In this document: one piece after another, positions 44,860 to 55,802 of the stretch
How positions within the stretch are numbered: position 1 is the stretch's first letter
Layout of the letters: each line of letters starts with the position of its first letter
Assembly (NCBI GenBank): GCA_026770025.1
Contig: JAMXDE010000034.1
Location: 62,001 to 126,000, forward strand
Source of the DNA: Craspedostauros australis
Taxonomy: Eukaryota; Bacillariophyta; Bacillariophyceae; Mastogloiales; Achnanthaceae
Direction: 5' to 3'
DNA length: 64,000 nucleotides
The notes under the pieces: model-generated
Told to the model about the DNA's origin: nothing
Databases searched by the model: none
What the model saw: only the letters and a program-made list of their open reading frames with translations
Program-made: the position numbers and the translations under genes

Positions 44860-47688
44860 ATGGCATCAGCAGCAGCGCTATCCGCAGCAACAGCGCAAGC
44901 TGCGATCCCACTCGACGTCAACAACTACAAGGACATCTTCAGCGACGCCAGCTTCTGGGACCCCAAGTTGGATGACGAAGACGTCATGAAACTGCTCGAT
45001 AAGAGAGTGTTGGGAGAAGGAAAGTCTGGAGGTGAACTATGGGGGCCGTTGGTCGATACACGAACGGAGATCATTGGTTACGTCAACGAAAGTGGCGATG
45101 GCGCTGCGGTTCGTATGCGAGACTCCGCGAGACGTTGGCAGAGAGAAGAGGATTCAGCCAAGCCCATCCTCCAATGGATCGCGCGGAGAGATAAAGGCGG
45201 TGCAGGCAAAGCACAGGATGTCGTTGCCAAGGTCAAGGAATCCCTGCGAGGCCCACCAAAGACTCTCGACGACTTCATCCAAAGGGAACTCAGCAAAATG
45301 CGCGATGCAAAAGCCCGAAAGCTCAAACATGCCGCAGGTGAGACCTTTTTTGTTGGCAGCGCCAACTTTCGACACAAGGGAGTGTCTTTGGAAAGCCCGG
45401 GAAAGATCTTCCTGGATGAGGTGAATATGCAGAGAGAATCCACCACCGTATTCGTCTACTCCTCAGAAAGTGGCAGCGGCAAGACAGTTGAGCTCGCCGC
45501 AAGCGCGTTTGTGCGAGATTGCGCCGTCAGCATGGTTGATATCGTTCCAAAAGAGGCTGACTTATCCAAGACACTGACAAAGGAACAACGAAGCCGCGAG
45601 TGCGTTGCTTTACTCAAGAAACGGTTCGATAACCTCGCGAAAAACAACACAGAAGTCTTCGAAACCATTCTCCAGACAATCAACGACTGGGAGGAACCAA
45701 ACAACAATGATTCACCAGTTGTGAGGATCGTCTTCTGCATCGATGAAGCGTCTTCATGCCTCAACTTGGTGCAGGTGATCATCAGTGAGTATGAAGCACT
45801 TTACAAAACCATGGGGAAATACATCGCCAGTGGATTTGGCGGCGTGCTAGACAAGAAGTTCAAAACGAAACACCCCATCGGTGTTGTGTTCTCTGTCGCC
45901 GGCACAGGAGCATATGGGGCCACAGTTGGATCCAAACAAGCCCACTACAAGTACCTCAAACCCAGCGGCAACACAGTCACCGAGGAGCTGTACGATACAC
46001 TCAGATCCGAGTACAAACCGGGCACTTATGGATACAAGAACATCGCAACATTCAAGGATCTGACGAAGCAGACATTCCTTGGGCTCGTCGTCACAGGCAA
46101 TGCACGGATGGCTTCCATCTTGATTGCTGAAATGTTTCGCAAACAGCTCCGGCACAACGATCCAAATGATGAGATCCGACTGATGTATTCGGTTTTCGAG
46201 AAGTTCATTGAATCCAATGGAATGGACTCGCTGTTACTCAGTCATGAAGGCTTGAACAGATATTCCGACATCGACGATGACGCTGTGGCAACGGACCGGA
46301 TGGCTGCATCATCGCAAGCCTTTGCGGTGCTTCTCTATCCAGAGCCGTTCAACTTACCAGCGGATGACGCAGAAGCACAGTCAAAGGTGCTGACGCTCGA
46401 CTACGGCCCTTCATTCCAGGCCTTCGGCGCCGATAAGCGTGCCACTGCTCCTGCCAACGAGGACAATCGCTTGCTAACGCCTATGCAGCGTCTCGTTCGC
46501 AAGTACGGGATCATAATTCCAGCAGAGTTCGATGGCGACACGACACAACCCCAAACACTACAAGAGCCATTCAAAATGAAAGAGGTGATGCAACTGCTGT
46601 GCCTCTGGCTTGCAAACAGTGGAAAACGGTTGAAGGGGGATGACGTAATGTTGGGAAAAAATTCATTTTCGTACGAGGTGCTGTCAACTCAGCTTGTGAG
46701 TTGTGCCATTTCAGCAGCCATGATCATCAAGGAGGAGGAACGCAAAGACCTGCGCTACATCTTGACAAACAGCCTCAACATGTTCCTGAGAAGTTATACC
46801 TACACAAACGACGACATCACCGACGACATCGCCGAACATGTTGATGCGGACATCACAGCGGCGTGGGGGGCACTCGAAGGTGTGATTCCTGTCTCAACCG
46901 AGTGCGATCTCGCCTTGGATGGCATGTACTATCAGCCAGCCCCAATGTGGTTAAACAAGCGAAGCCGAGACGGGACCCTTTCGAAAATGGGCCCCTGGAA
47001 GAAGGCGAGGGTAATCCGGGTCACACCACCAGAGAATGGTGATCCAAGCGACCTCTCCAACGTGAAACAGGAGGATATTACTGGTACGGACGGGGCAACG
47101 GACAATTTGAACACCCTGTCCATCAACAAATATGTGTGGCAAGGTCTTGAAGAGCTGGCAACCAACAAAGGGATTGAACCAACCAAGTTCTTCCCCACCC
47201 TTACGACTGTGGCAGAGGGTAACAGCAATCTCGCAGATGGATATGTCTCATTCATCGGTGCGAAGTGGAATGAAGACAACTCAGAGTTGGTAGATCACGC
47301 ACTGTACACCATCTTCATCCAAGCCAAGGACTACGACAAGAAAACCAGTCTCAAGTCCGATGATATCCGCAAAACCAAGGAGCTAGTGTGCAGTGAGGAA
47401 CTCAAGCTTCATTTCGGGAGGAATGGTCTGTACTGCTTGGCGTGCAGCAAGGAGAAACTCTCACGTGTGTACAATGAGAACGTATTGAACACAGAGCTCA
47501 ATGCTGATCAGAGGAGGGAGATGGGGTGTGCGCCGTATGTCTCTTTCCCAACCAACCAGATGAGGATCCTGCCTCATTTGATGGGCGAGATTGATGGTTC
47601 CCGCAAGCGGCACGACAAGATGGACGCGCACAATCACATACTTGCCTTTAACGACAACAACAACAACAACGACAACGTAAACAACTAA
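44860..47688 (+). CDS. Crinkler/RHS-like protein: P-loop NTPase with C-terminal nuclease-like region
   Basis: Start taken at 44860 (MASAAALSAATAQAA) after a C/A-rich leader. Intronless, 942 residues, uninterrupted. Residues 1-190 are mixed helical (NNYKDIFSDASFWDP; TLDDFIQRELSKMRDAKARK). Walker A is SGSGKT at 204-209. Walker B is IVFCIDEAS near 290-298, with D295-E296. A helical winged part follows to about 700. Near 800-860 is VSFIGAKWNEDN, then DHALYTIFIQAKDYDK, with D812 and Q821-x-K823 resembling the D...(D/E/Q)-x-K core of the restriction-endonuclease fold, then GRNGLYCLACSKEKL. The tail is poly-Asn/Asp. This NTPase-plus-nuclease plan is that described for Crinkler (CRN) and RHS families of stramenopiles and other protists. 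Family and nuclease call are from motif memory. Host role unknown. It starts 545 bases right of element 1. Confidence 0.7.
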   Translation: MASAAALSAATAQAAIPLDVNNYKDIFSDASFWDPKLDDEDVMKLLDKRVLGEGKSGGELWGPLVDTRTEIIGYVNESGDGAAVRMRDSARRWQREEDSAKPILQWIARRDKGGAGKAQDVVAKVKESLRGPPKTLDDFIQRELSKMRDAKARKLKHAAGETFFVGSANFRHKGVSLESPGKIFLDEVNMQRESTTVFVYSSESGSGKTVELAASAFVRDCAVSMVDIVPKEADLSKTLTKEQRSRECVALLKKRFDNLAKNNTEVFETILQTINDWEEPNNNDSPVVRIVFCIDEASSCLNLVQVIISEYEALYKTMGKYIASGFGGVLDKKFKTKHPIGVVFSVAGTGAYGATVGSKQAHYKYLKPSGNTVTEELYDTLRSEYKPGTYGYKNIATFKDLTKQTFLGLVVTGNARMASILIAEMFRKQLRHNDPNDEIRLMYSVFEKFIESNGMDSLLLSHEGLNRYSDIDDDAVATDRMAASSQAFAVLLYPEPFNLPADDAEAQSKVLTLDYGPSFQAFGADKRATAPANEDNRLLTPMQRLVRKYGIIIPAEFDGDTTQPQTLQEPFKMKEVMQLLCLWLANSGKRLKGDDVMLGKNSFSYEVLSTQLVSCAISAAMIIKEEERKDLRYILTNSLNMFLRSYTYTNDDITDDIAEHVDADITAAWGALEGVIPVSTECDLALDGMYYQPAPMWLNKRSRDGTLSKMGPWKKARVIRVTPPENGDPSDLSNVKQEDITGTDGATDNLNTLSINKYVWQGLEELATNKGIEPTKFFPTLTTVAEGNSNLADGYVSFIGAKWNEDNSELVDHALYTIFIQAKDYDKKTSLKSDDIRKTKELVCSEELKLHFGRNGLYCLACSKEKLSRVYNENVLNTELNADQRREMGCAPYVSFPTNQMRILPHLMGEIDGSRKRHDKMDAHNHILAFNDNNNNNDNVNN

Positions 47689-49903
47689 GATAAATAAGAC
47701 TGTATTCACGATTACGACGCCAGAACACGAAGACGGTGGGTGCGATGAGTAGAGTACTCGAATGCAATACGCAGTGATGCACTTCCCAAGAGTTCGCGTA
47801 TGACGCTCAAGGGTTGGTTGAGAGGTGTCACCGCGACGGGTGCTGCAGTTGCTTCCGTTGCTGTTGAATGTACCGCACCTGTTGCGATTATCAATGCTGG
47901 TATACTCTTGCGTCCAACTGCTTGATGGGAGGCGTGGTTGGCTCCATTCGCCACGGTAGAGCTGTCGATCCCAATGCTCGTCATAGCGATGATGACGATG
48001 ACGGTGTTTTGAGATGTCTTGTCGGCGCGGGCCTACCGCTGGCGCTGTTGTGGCCGCTGGTGCGCTTGCCGATTCTGTTTGTATGGATGTGCTCGACGGC
48101 GCACCAGGACTGGCCTTCGTGGTCGCCACAACTGAACCAGGTCCCGCAGTCGTCATGGGCCCAACTGGCGTGCTCAAATGCTGATCCTTGGCTTGTTGAC
48201 ACGCCATGAGCAACAGTGCAAGCGGCTGCTCGGACTTGACCGTGATTCTCCCGACGTCGAGGCGTACGCTCGGCGGAAGCAGATCCTGCGTGTTCACGTT
48301 GCATGATACAATTTCGTGGTGCAATTCCGTAGTGCAATTCCGTAGGTATGGAGCAGTCAATCGCATGATCCAAAGAGAGGGCCGCGAAGGATGTGCTGCG
48401 GAACACAATCACATCGGCATTCGCCGGCCTTTGTCAGCACGAACGCTGCCTCCTCAAGGCGCTCGTATCGGTGCTCGACAGCCTGCGCGCGTGGTTGCCT
48501 TCATCGAACAGCAGAGCCTTCGGTGCGACCGCATTGCAGCATCCCCGACGGACAGGCACTTGGATATTTGGGCGCATGGCGGATGCTGCGCTCGTTCGCT
48601 GCGAATGCCTCGCATGTGGCGCGTGGGAGGAGTTTGGTGATGGAGAGTGATTCCATCGCATGGTATGAGTATGGTACGGGCAAGGACTGGTGGACATTGT
48701 GCTCTTGTGCCTGTGTCTGACTATACATGCACAGGACAGTCGTTGCCATTGTCTTCACCGTCGCCGCCGTCGTCGTAAGAATCCAAGTCCATGTCCGAAT
48801 CTTCATGGGGCATAGAGCGCACTTGAAGAGCCCAACACGGCCGTGGGCTTCGATGGGCCGTTCCGCCAGTGCGTGCAATTGGAGTCGTCGCTGTTCTACA
48901 CGTAGGTGATTATGTCGACTATTGGAACACGGCGAGGACAGCATGGCCAGCGTTCGGTGTCGGAGCGTTGGGAATACTTTCTGGAGGAGGAAGGGAAGCC
49001 AGAACTGGTTGGCTGCACCAGTCAAGGGAATTGCTGCGGACGACTCCGTGCGTGGATGTGATCTGGATGATGACCATGGTGGTGTCGCCCTTGGCGATTC
49101 TGTTGTTGCACCGGCTAAGCACTCCAACTTGTGCAGTGTGTGCAGATTGTCCAGCTTGTGCAGCGCCTCGTTGCGACAGATCAATCATGGATTGGCTGTG
49201 AAGCCAGACGTAGGCACGGGGGACGTTGATATTGATGTTGACACGGACACGGACACGGACGCTAACGTTTGTGTGGATCACTCCTTCACTGCGGAGGCTG
49301 CAAGCGACGGCAGGCTCATGACAATCACAGCATCTTCGACTTCTCCGACGATGGTCAGAAGCTGGTTGTGCTACGCCCACCCTGTCTGAGGGGACCGTCG
49401 GATGGAGAGACACCCAAGGCAGACGAGGCAGTGGAAGAGGAGGAGGCAGCGAACAGGCCGCAGGGTCGCCAGCGTTGTGGGATGTGATCCCATGGAGGCA
49501 GAGGCAGAGGCAGAAGGGATCCAAGGAATTTCGTTTCACGACCGGACATCGTGACGGAAGCAAGTTTTGGCGACTTTGGGAATCTGGCCGTTCAATCAAC
49601 ACATCGACAAAATCAACAAAATCAACACATCAACACATCACAACAAGAGAAGAGAAACAGGGAGAGCTCACCAACATCTTTCTCCTCATCTTTCCATTGC
49701 GACTTGCCCATTTTCCATGTTCCATGAACATGCTGAAGATCAGACCTGCAAAGGCCAAAGTCGACAGTGACACCCACAGAACCCAACAACATCAACAACA
49801 AAAGCTACGACATAGGCTACATCATAGCACGAGCAGTACGCAGAACCACGGTTCCCAATCTCGGTTTTGCTGTCTACGACTTTGCAACAGCTGCTGTGCG
49901 AGA
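47689..49903. other. unresolved region, possible small minus-strand gene
   Basis: Several minus-strand frames have protein-like stretches but change frame: 48408-47990 with EIVSCNVNTQDLLPPSVRLD and ITVKSEQPLALLLMACQQAK, 47984-47712 with NQPLSVIRELLGSASLRIAF, and near 48800-48728 an acidic DSDMDLDSYDDGGDGEDNGN. They could be exons of one gene running leftwards, but I could not place splice sites consistently, and plus-strand frames are also open. I recognise no family. The last 300 bases are the C/A-rich leader of the hydrolase gene (CAACA/CATCA repeats near 49600-49650). Confidence 0.35.
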
Positions 49904-51499
49904 ATGACCGCATCCAATAGACGATTCTTCATCAGCGCTGCTATAGTAGCTGCTGTTGCCATCGCTACGGCATGCTATCTCTCCGCCATGATGGTCCTTG
50001 TACCATCCGATTCCATCCATCCGCTGCAGCAGCAACAACAACAACAACACCAACGAGAGAGCGTTGCGGACGCTGTCGCCTCGGTGTCACATACGCTTCA
50101 GTCCATCACAAAAGAAGAAGAAGAAGGCGGACCAGCTTCATTGCAAGCAGAGCAGGCTGAGACGTCGCTTCCACCCTTGGAGGCAACCACAGCCACGACG
50201 GCAGCATCAGCGATGGAGGGAATTGCAAACGCAGATGGGAACGATAATGGCATCGGCAGCGATGCAAATGCCAACACAATGATGGATGTGAATGATGATC
50301 ACGACAATGCCGATCAGAGCCAACAAGAACTGCAAAGCGACGGAGAACAGCTCCAAAAACAAGCATCATCAGAATCAATAGCATCAACAGGACCACGGCC
50401 GCCAGTATATGGTGCTCTCGTGCCCAAGATGCTCAACGCCAACGATGCCCCAACGGCATACTACATGCTCCCACCAAGCGGATCACCAACGGCAGTGCTC
50501 TTCTTCTTCCACGGCTGCAGGCACACTGGCGTCGATTTCTTTATTCTACCGCAAGACCGCATCGTTGCCCATGCGGCGCTGAGGCACAACCTCGCCATCA
50601 TATCCTTCACGGCATCGAAACCATCCGGCTGCTGGAGTCACAGGGACATGCCGTTGGTTCAGAAGCAGATTGACGAATTCACCAGGGTCACGGGGTTCAA
50701 GGTGCACACTGGAAAGGAACAGGCAGATGCGGATGCTACTCACGGAGAAGAGAATGCAAGCGGCAAAACCAACGGCAAAACCAACGAAGACGATGACGAA
50801 CGGAACGCGCTCCGCATCCTGGCCACGGGCATGTCCATGGGCGTCTCGGAGGTCTTCTGGTTGGAAGATGAGGACTACGACTTCGCCGCCATGGCGTTGT
50901 ACTCCACCTACCACTATATCGACGACGTCGACAACCTCGCCAACATTGACAACACCACCGCGTACGCACCATCGATATGGATTCACATGCCGCGCGATTC
51001 CAACACGCACGAGAACATGGAGGACAATTATGAGATCCTGGATCATACCAACTCCATCCACGAGGAATTCCGGATACATCCAAGACCATTCACGCCGCAG
51101 CGTTGCGAACAGTACCTGCCGGAATTGGGCAACAAAGGATGCCGACGGCTCATCCATGAATTGCAGGAAGGTGGATTCGTGGGCGACGATGACTACCAGC
51201 TGATCCAACGTCCCGATCGCTGGCTCATCGATCCCATCCTGAAGGGCCTGGGGTACGACCACTTGCCCATGCTGCAGGACGGCGCAGAGCTGAGCATTCC
51301 ATCCAATGTCTTCCTCGACATGCACATTGCCCATTCCCACAAAGACGAGAGGTACACATCATGGCCCCGCACCAGCTTCGCGCATCACACTTGGCTGTGG
51401 GCGTGTGTGGAACAGGAACTCGCGATTTGCTACGCGCATCATGAGATGGTCTCCGATCATCATGACGCGGTGATGCAGTTCCTGCTGCGGTACGTGTGA
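49904..51499 (+). CDS. membrane-anchored alpha/beta-hydrolase-like protein
   Basis: Start taken at 49904 (MTASNRR), giving 531 residues. An in-frame ATG at 49724 would add 60 residues. A signal-anchor (FFISAAIVAAVAIATACYL) lies at about 8-26. A low-complexity Gln/Glu/Asn stretch follows to about 165. The catalytic part has TAVLFFFHGCRHTG (oxyanion-hole HG near 202), the nucleophile elbow ATGMSMGVSE with Ser311 in G-M-S-M-G, and a late His in HHEMVSDHHDAVMQFL as candidate for the triad. An insertion with GKTNGKTNEDDDE sits before the elbow. The pattern is that of esterase/lipase-like alpha/beta hydrolases in the secretory pathway; substrate cannot be told. Single exon, complete. Confidence 0.75.
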   Translation: MTASNRRFFISAAIVAAVAIATACYLSAMMVLVPSDSIHPLQQQQQQQHQRESVADAVASVSHTLQSITKEEEEGGPASLQAEQAETSLPPLEATTATTAASAMEGIANADGNDNGIGSDANANTMMDVNDDHDNADQSQQELQSDGEQLQKQASSESIASTGPRPPVYGALVPKMLNANDAPTAYYMLPPSGSPTAVLFFFHGCRHTGVDFFILPQDRIVAHAALRHNLAIISFTASKPSGCWSHRDMPLVQKQIDEFTRVTGFKVHTGKEQADADATHGEENASGKTNGKTNEDDDERNALRILATGMSMGVSEVFWLEDEDYDFAAMALYSTYHYIDDVDNLANIDNTTAYAPSIWIHMPRDSNTHENMEDNYEILDHTNSIHEEFRIHPRPFTPQRCEQYLPELGNKGCRRLIHELQEGGFVGDDDYQLIQRPDRWLIDPILKGLGYDHLPMLQDGAELSIPSNVFLDMHIAHSHKDERYTSWPRTSFAHHTWLWACVEQELAICYAHHEMVSDHHDAVMQFLLRYV

Positions 51500-51849
51500 C
51501 GCCGTGCCATGGTCGATTGGGAGTCAACAACGGCTTCGAGTGCGCCATGGCAACTTGGCTCCAGCTCCACTCAGCCGCATGCATGTCATACACGTACGGC
51601 GGGTGATAACAATAGGTGGCTAAATTGGGGGCGCAGGCAACTGACCTTGGTCTTGTGGTCTCCTCTCTACCTGCACTGCCTGCACGTACCAGTTTCGCTC
51701 TAGCTTTGAGCCACCCGGATTTCAGAGAATCTATTCATGCGAGTCCAACTCGACAATCTCAATCGTGGGAGAAAGCGAACACCTGTTCTGCGACATGAAT
51801 GTGGACAATCCGTGCAGCAGTTCGCCAAACACGCTGATTTGTGCGGCGT
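51500..51849. other. spacer up to the second transposon
   Basis: 3' flank of the hydrolase gene. No gene seen. It ends at the CGAG target duplication (51850-51853). Confidence 0.5.
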
Positions 51850-51853
51850 CGAG

Positions 51854-51868
51854 GGAAGCGCGGTAAAT
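51854..51868 (+). repeat. left terminal inverted repeat, element 2
   Basis: GGAAGCGCGGTAAAT, a perfect inverted match of 57930-57944. CGAG precedes it. Confidence 0.9.
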
Positions 51869-52939
51869 GCCATATAATGGTCGGTTTTGCTTTCTTCACG
51901 CTTGAGGCATGTTGCGCGGTTTTGGGATCCGTAAAGTCATGCACAAATGGGACTACTTGAGCACGCCTTTCCCGTGTCGACATGACGTCGAGCTCATTTA
52001 CGCACGTGCTCGACATGTCCTGCACTGTGTGCCAATGACGGTGATGTCCGCTTTGCGCTCGTTCCACCCCTGTCGCGTCTGCTCCAACACACGCAAATTT
52101 CCAGACCCACGACCCATGGCATCGCCCCTTTCCTTCATCATCGCCGTGGGACACATTTGCCCCTTTCTTGTCGGCGAGATGTCCTCAGGTGGACATCGTC
52201 TTTCCAACTCGTACGTTTCTTCGCGCGGGGTAACTTTTGTGCCTTTGTCCCAGGCGGTTCCATCTCACATTGCTGTTCAGATGCATCACGGTGGTCGTAC
52301 AACATACACAGAATAATGCATCATACTCTGCAGTTCAATCAACGCGTTCGTCCACTGTCACACTCCGCCCACGCAAAGTCGTTTGTTTCCTCCACCATCG
52401 TTCTTGTTTCAAGGCAGCACAATCAGTTCGCGTGCTGTTCGTCATGTGCGCTGCATCAGTTGGTGGTGGCAACAGCGTTTGTGTCTCTCCTGTCCCCGGT
52501 GGTGGCGGTGGTGGCGGTGGTGCCCCATGCGCCCAACCACCTCCACTCCGCGTCCACGGGGTTCCACGGCAACCTGGTGTTTCTCTGATGTATTCACTGT
52601 ATCGTAACAGGACTCTCTTGCGTACAAGTTCGTGTCAGGTTGCCTAGTCCATCCTCTTTGGATCAAGGAAGCATGTCACCCCATGGGGACGAACGTCCTT
52701 ACCCGTTCTCCACACTGCACTGTCAGTGGGTCCGAGATGCATTGTTGACAAATAGTGTTCCCCACAGTAAAGCACAGCACTTACACGATGAATCAGTCAG
52801 TGCGATGCTGTGCTTGCCTTTTTTCAAACCAGGACACCAAACACGAACTCACTACAACAGACAAGGGAGGACATCTACGATTATAATTTTATGCTTGTTA
52901 AATTCTGGCTATTTGTTTGTACTAGGTGGGATGCGCTAA
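51869..52939. other. left arm of element 2 without a recognised gene
   Basis: Frames at 51909-52316 (+, 135 codons) and 52207-51998 (-) have no motif I know. A GGTGGCGGTGGT-type repeat lies at about 52496-52525. It may hold subterminal binding sites. I can show nothing specific. Confidence 0.4.
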
Positions 52940-54229
52940 TTAGTGTGTGTGTTGTGCATCTGCACGGGCGAAGGCACGTTCGCGTGCTTCTTGCATCGCG
53001 ACAACCACGTCAAACGAGGGGTAGCCGTTGCTCAATTCAATTTGGGTGAGGATGGCAACCGCGTTGAATGCAAGGCGATGCTTGTCCACGTGGTGCCGCC
53101 ACTTCAGGTGCATGCATTGCCAGTGCTTGATTCGCCTGTTGACCGTTTCGTGGCGGCACCGCATGATGCCATCCGCGCGAAAAGTTGGGGGAAACACACA
53201 AGGGTCCCCACGGTATCCGGCATCTGCAACGACGACTTCGTGCTGTACTAATTTCGGTTTCAGTCCCAGGCGGAAGATCGAGAGATCGTTCAGCAGGCCA
53301 CACGGAAAGGGCCCATTCGCCCAAACGATCTCACCAGTGGAAATCGCAACAGCCAACTCATAGCGCACACCAGAAGCGCGAAACTTGAACGAGTACCACT
53401 TGTGGCTAAACGGTTTGGGTTCGGTGATTCGCATGTCAGTCCCGTCCACAGTGACAAGCGCTTTTGCATCGTGACTTGCGCCAACGAAACGACGGTTCCA
53501 GACAATCTGTCAATTGGAGCGGTACCAGGAAAAATCAGAATCATGTGTGAGTGAATGCAGTGAACAGAATTTTGTATCGTAGTTCGTGTGTGCGAATAAA
53601 TTAGTACTTACAATGCGATCCTTAACGGTTTCAACGGCTGTCATCATCAGCCACATCCATCTCCGAAGTGTTTTGGCCGAACACTTGCACATGGTGGCCA
53701 GAGCAGTCTCAGACATGTACAGACGAAGAAACGCGCACGTCCACAGGAGATGTTTTGGTTTCGCCGCGCGTGGCAGAGCTCGCGCGTGGCAGAGCTCGTT
53801 CCACAAGATGTGCACGATGTCAGGGTGTGTTCCGAACACGGATGCGAACTGTCGCAGTGCCTCCCTGGAAAGGTTGTTCGTGTCCAAGCCTCTTGGGCGT
53901 GACCCAATCAGCCCGAACCCCACGGTGGCAAATGTTCCACTTGGTAGAAGCATTCTCATGTTGTTGCGAATTATGAGATCTTGTGCAACTAGAAATGTCA
54001 AAATGAGGCGAAAAACAACAATGTCAACAAGTAACCGTTGAACTAGTACTAATTGTGCGCAAGTCAACTGCGACTTGCCAATGACGAAACGAGCGTTCTT
54101 GTGGGGCTTCGCATGCTCTCCAGCTACAGTAGTTGTTCCGTGCTTTGCTGTGGGGGAGCCAATCAAGCGAGGGCGCTCTTCCGCGGTAATCGCAGAGAAG
54201 GCGGACAAAGTGTACTGTTGTCCTCCCAT
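52940..54229 (-). CDS. DDE transposase of element 2 (PIF/Harbinger-like, DDE_Tnp_4 type)
   Basis: Two minus-strand exons, 54229-53612 and 53506-52940, with a 105-nt GT-AG intron in phase 0, giving 394 residues with no break. Residues 1-110 carry the N-terminal part. About 125-206 is a helical DNA-binding-like region (FGTHPDIVHILWNELCHARA; SETALATMCKCSAKTLRRWM). The catalytic part begins VDGTD (D227), then WYSFKFRASGVRYELAVAIS, GEIVWANGPFPCG, ND (D280), VVVADAGYRGD (D301) and RHETVNRRIKHW (E326). D227, D280, D301 and E326 are the acidic candidates for the triad. The pattern is common in transposases annotated as DDE superfamily endonuclease in diatoms and fungi. It is divergent to the accessory gene. 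The helix-rich segment resembles an HTH but was not tested. Confidence 0.88.
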
Positions 54230-54670
54230 GCCGCGCTCAGTTGTGCATCACTGTGACCAAGGTGCCGAGGAAGGCAGGATTCAACGGACGAAAGAGCGAA
54301 ATAATTCCTTCGTTGCCGTATTAAGTGTAATGATCAGAGCACATCCACGACTTCGTGGGAGGCTCTCTTGAACGAAGGTGCGCGCTGCTCCGTTCGCCCA
54401 GGCACTGCAAGCAAGCACGCTCTGGAAGGGAAGGAAACGTGTATCAAGCTGAATGTCCTCCTGTGTGCTGTATCATTCTTGCACGCGTGCTGCTGACCTC
54501 TGTCTGGGGAGTCCAGAATTGACCTTGCGCTCAACATGAACAATCATGGACATGCAGCCATGAATACACAACATCGGACCGCGCACTGTCGTGGAGTCTT
54601 ACCCTTGTCGTGAATCGGTCTTGTACTAGTCGTGCTCACGTCGTGCTCACGTCGCGCTGAAGTCGCGTTC

Positions 54671-54737
54671 CTTGCTCGTCCCTTGCTCGTCGCTTGCTCG
54701 TCCCTTGCTCGTCGCTTGCTCGTCGCTTGCTCGTCGT
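54671..54737 (+). repeat. 11-bp minisatellite array 1 (GCTTGCTCGTC)
   Basis: About six units of GCTTGCTCGTC or CCTTGCTCGTC in tandem, followed by a T run. Same orientation as array 2. Confidence 0.9.
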
Positions 54738-55033
54738 TTTTTTGAAAAATCGACATGTCGCTTACCGCACTTTACATATAGAGAGATGTCGCAGTATCGT
54801 AGGTGATCAGTCTGGAGACGCCGCGATGCAAACCTCTGTTATCAACTGTGTTTCAGAATGATGTTGCAATCCAGATCAAATACGTGCGCTACCATGATGT
54901 AGATCGTGCGCTTACATTCATGCATTCTAATTTTTAAAACGTGCACTCTATCGCCCTTGAACATAAACTAGACTAGACACCGTAGTATGGCCGTTTTCGC
55001 AGCATGTCACAGTGACAAATCCACGGTAATTTT

Positions 55034-55093
55034 GAGCAATTTGCTCGTCGCTTGCTCGTCGCTTGCTCGTTCCTTGCTCGTCGCTTGCTCGTC
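55034..55093 (+). repeat. 11-bp minisatellite array 2 (GCTTGCTCGTC)
   Basis: About five units, including one TTCCTTGCTCGTC variant, about 300 bp from array 1 in the same orientation. Unit length is close to one helical turn. Confidence 0.9.
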
Positions 55094-55802
55094 GGTGCCG
55101 ATCCTGCGCGGTGTCTGTCGCATGTCCATGTCGTGCTTGTCGCAGGTCCATGTCGTGTCGATGTCTATCCCGACGTGTTGCACTTAGAAGCACATGGTGA
55201 AGCGGACGCGCACCTCGCATCATTGTCTGGTCGGCGCCCCACAAACGAGCTCCCCATGTCGTTCCTCACGAAGCAGTTGGTGAAGAGCCAACACATGCGC
55301 GTAATTACATGTGTATGTAACGGCCCAGTGTCTCACATGACAGAAGACCCATGTTTCTCCACAGTCGTCGACTAACAGGAGCAAATCAAAAAAGATACGT
55401 TGAGCGTTGAATGTAGACGAACGCTAGATATACACTTATACTCGTAGGGGTATAGTTCTTTATGATCTAGGAAACAGCTATGTTCATTCAATGTATACAT
55501 TAATTGGAAACAAGTATATCAAAACAGATGTACTAAGGGAAAATCGAAGGCAAAACGGATGCGTTGAGCTCTAGTACTGTATAGTAGACGTCTACGTATC
55601 CCGTATTTTTGTGTTTCGGTTTATCACGCTGCAACGCGCTGGTCCATTGCTCCGCCAATCCTGTCAGCGTCGCAAGGCGCCAGTTCATCGCGCGTCGCAC
55701 ACGAATGGTGGGTTGCATCGGAATGGAAGTCTTTATCTCACAAATGACGTTGATACAAAATCGATCCCTGGTTCACGATTCACAAGTAAGTGCCGCCGCA
55801 AC

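Larger units (their letters stand above)
54230..55802. promoter_or_regulatory. divergent control region of element 2 with 11-bp minisatellites
   Basis: About 1.6 kb between the 5' ends of the transposase (-) and accessory gene (+), so both promoters should lie here. It contains two arrays of an 11-bp unit (separate entries) and an A/T-rich stretch at about 55420-55530. Short frames through the arrays are translated repeat. Assignment as control region is inference from gene orientation. Confidence 0.5.

Noticed and set aside
52942-55375. Plus-strand frames over the element 2 transposase and minisatellites
   Set aside because: Shadows of the transposase or translated 11-bp repeats.
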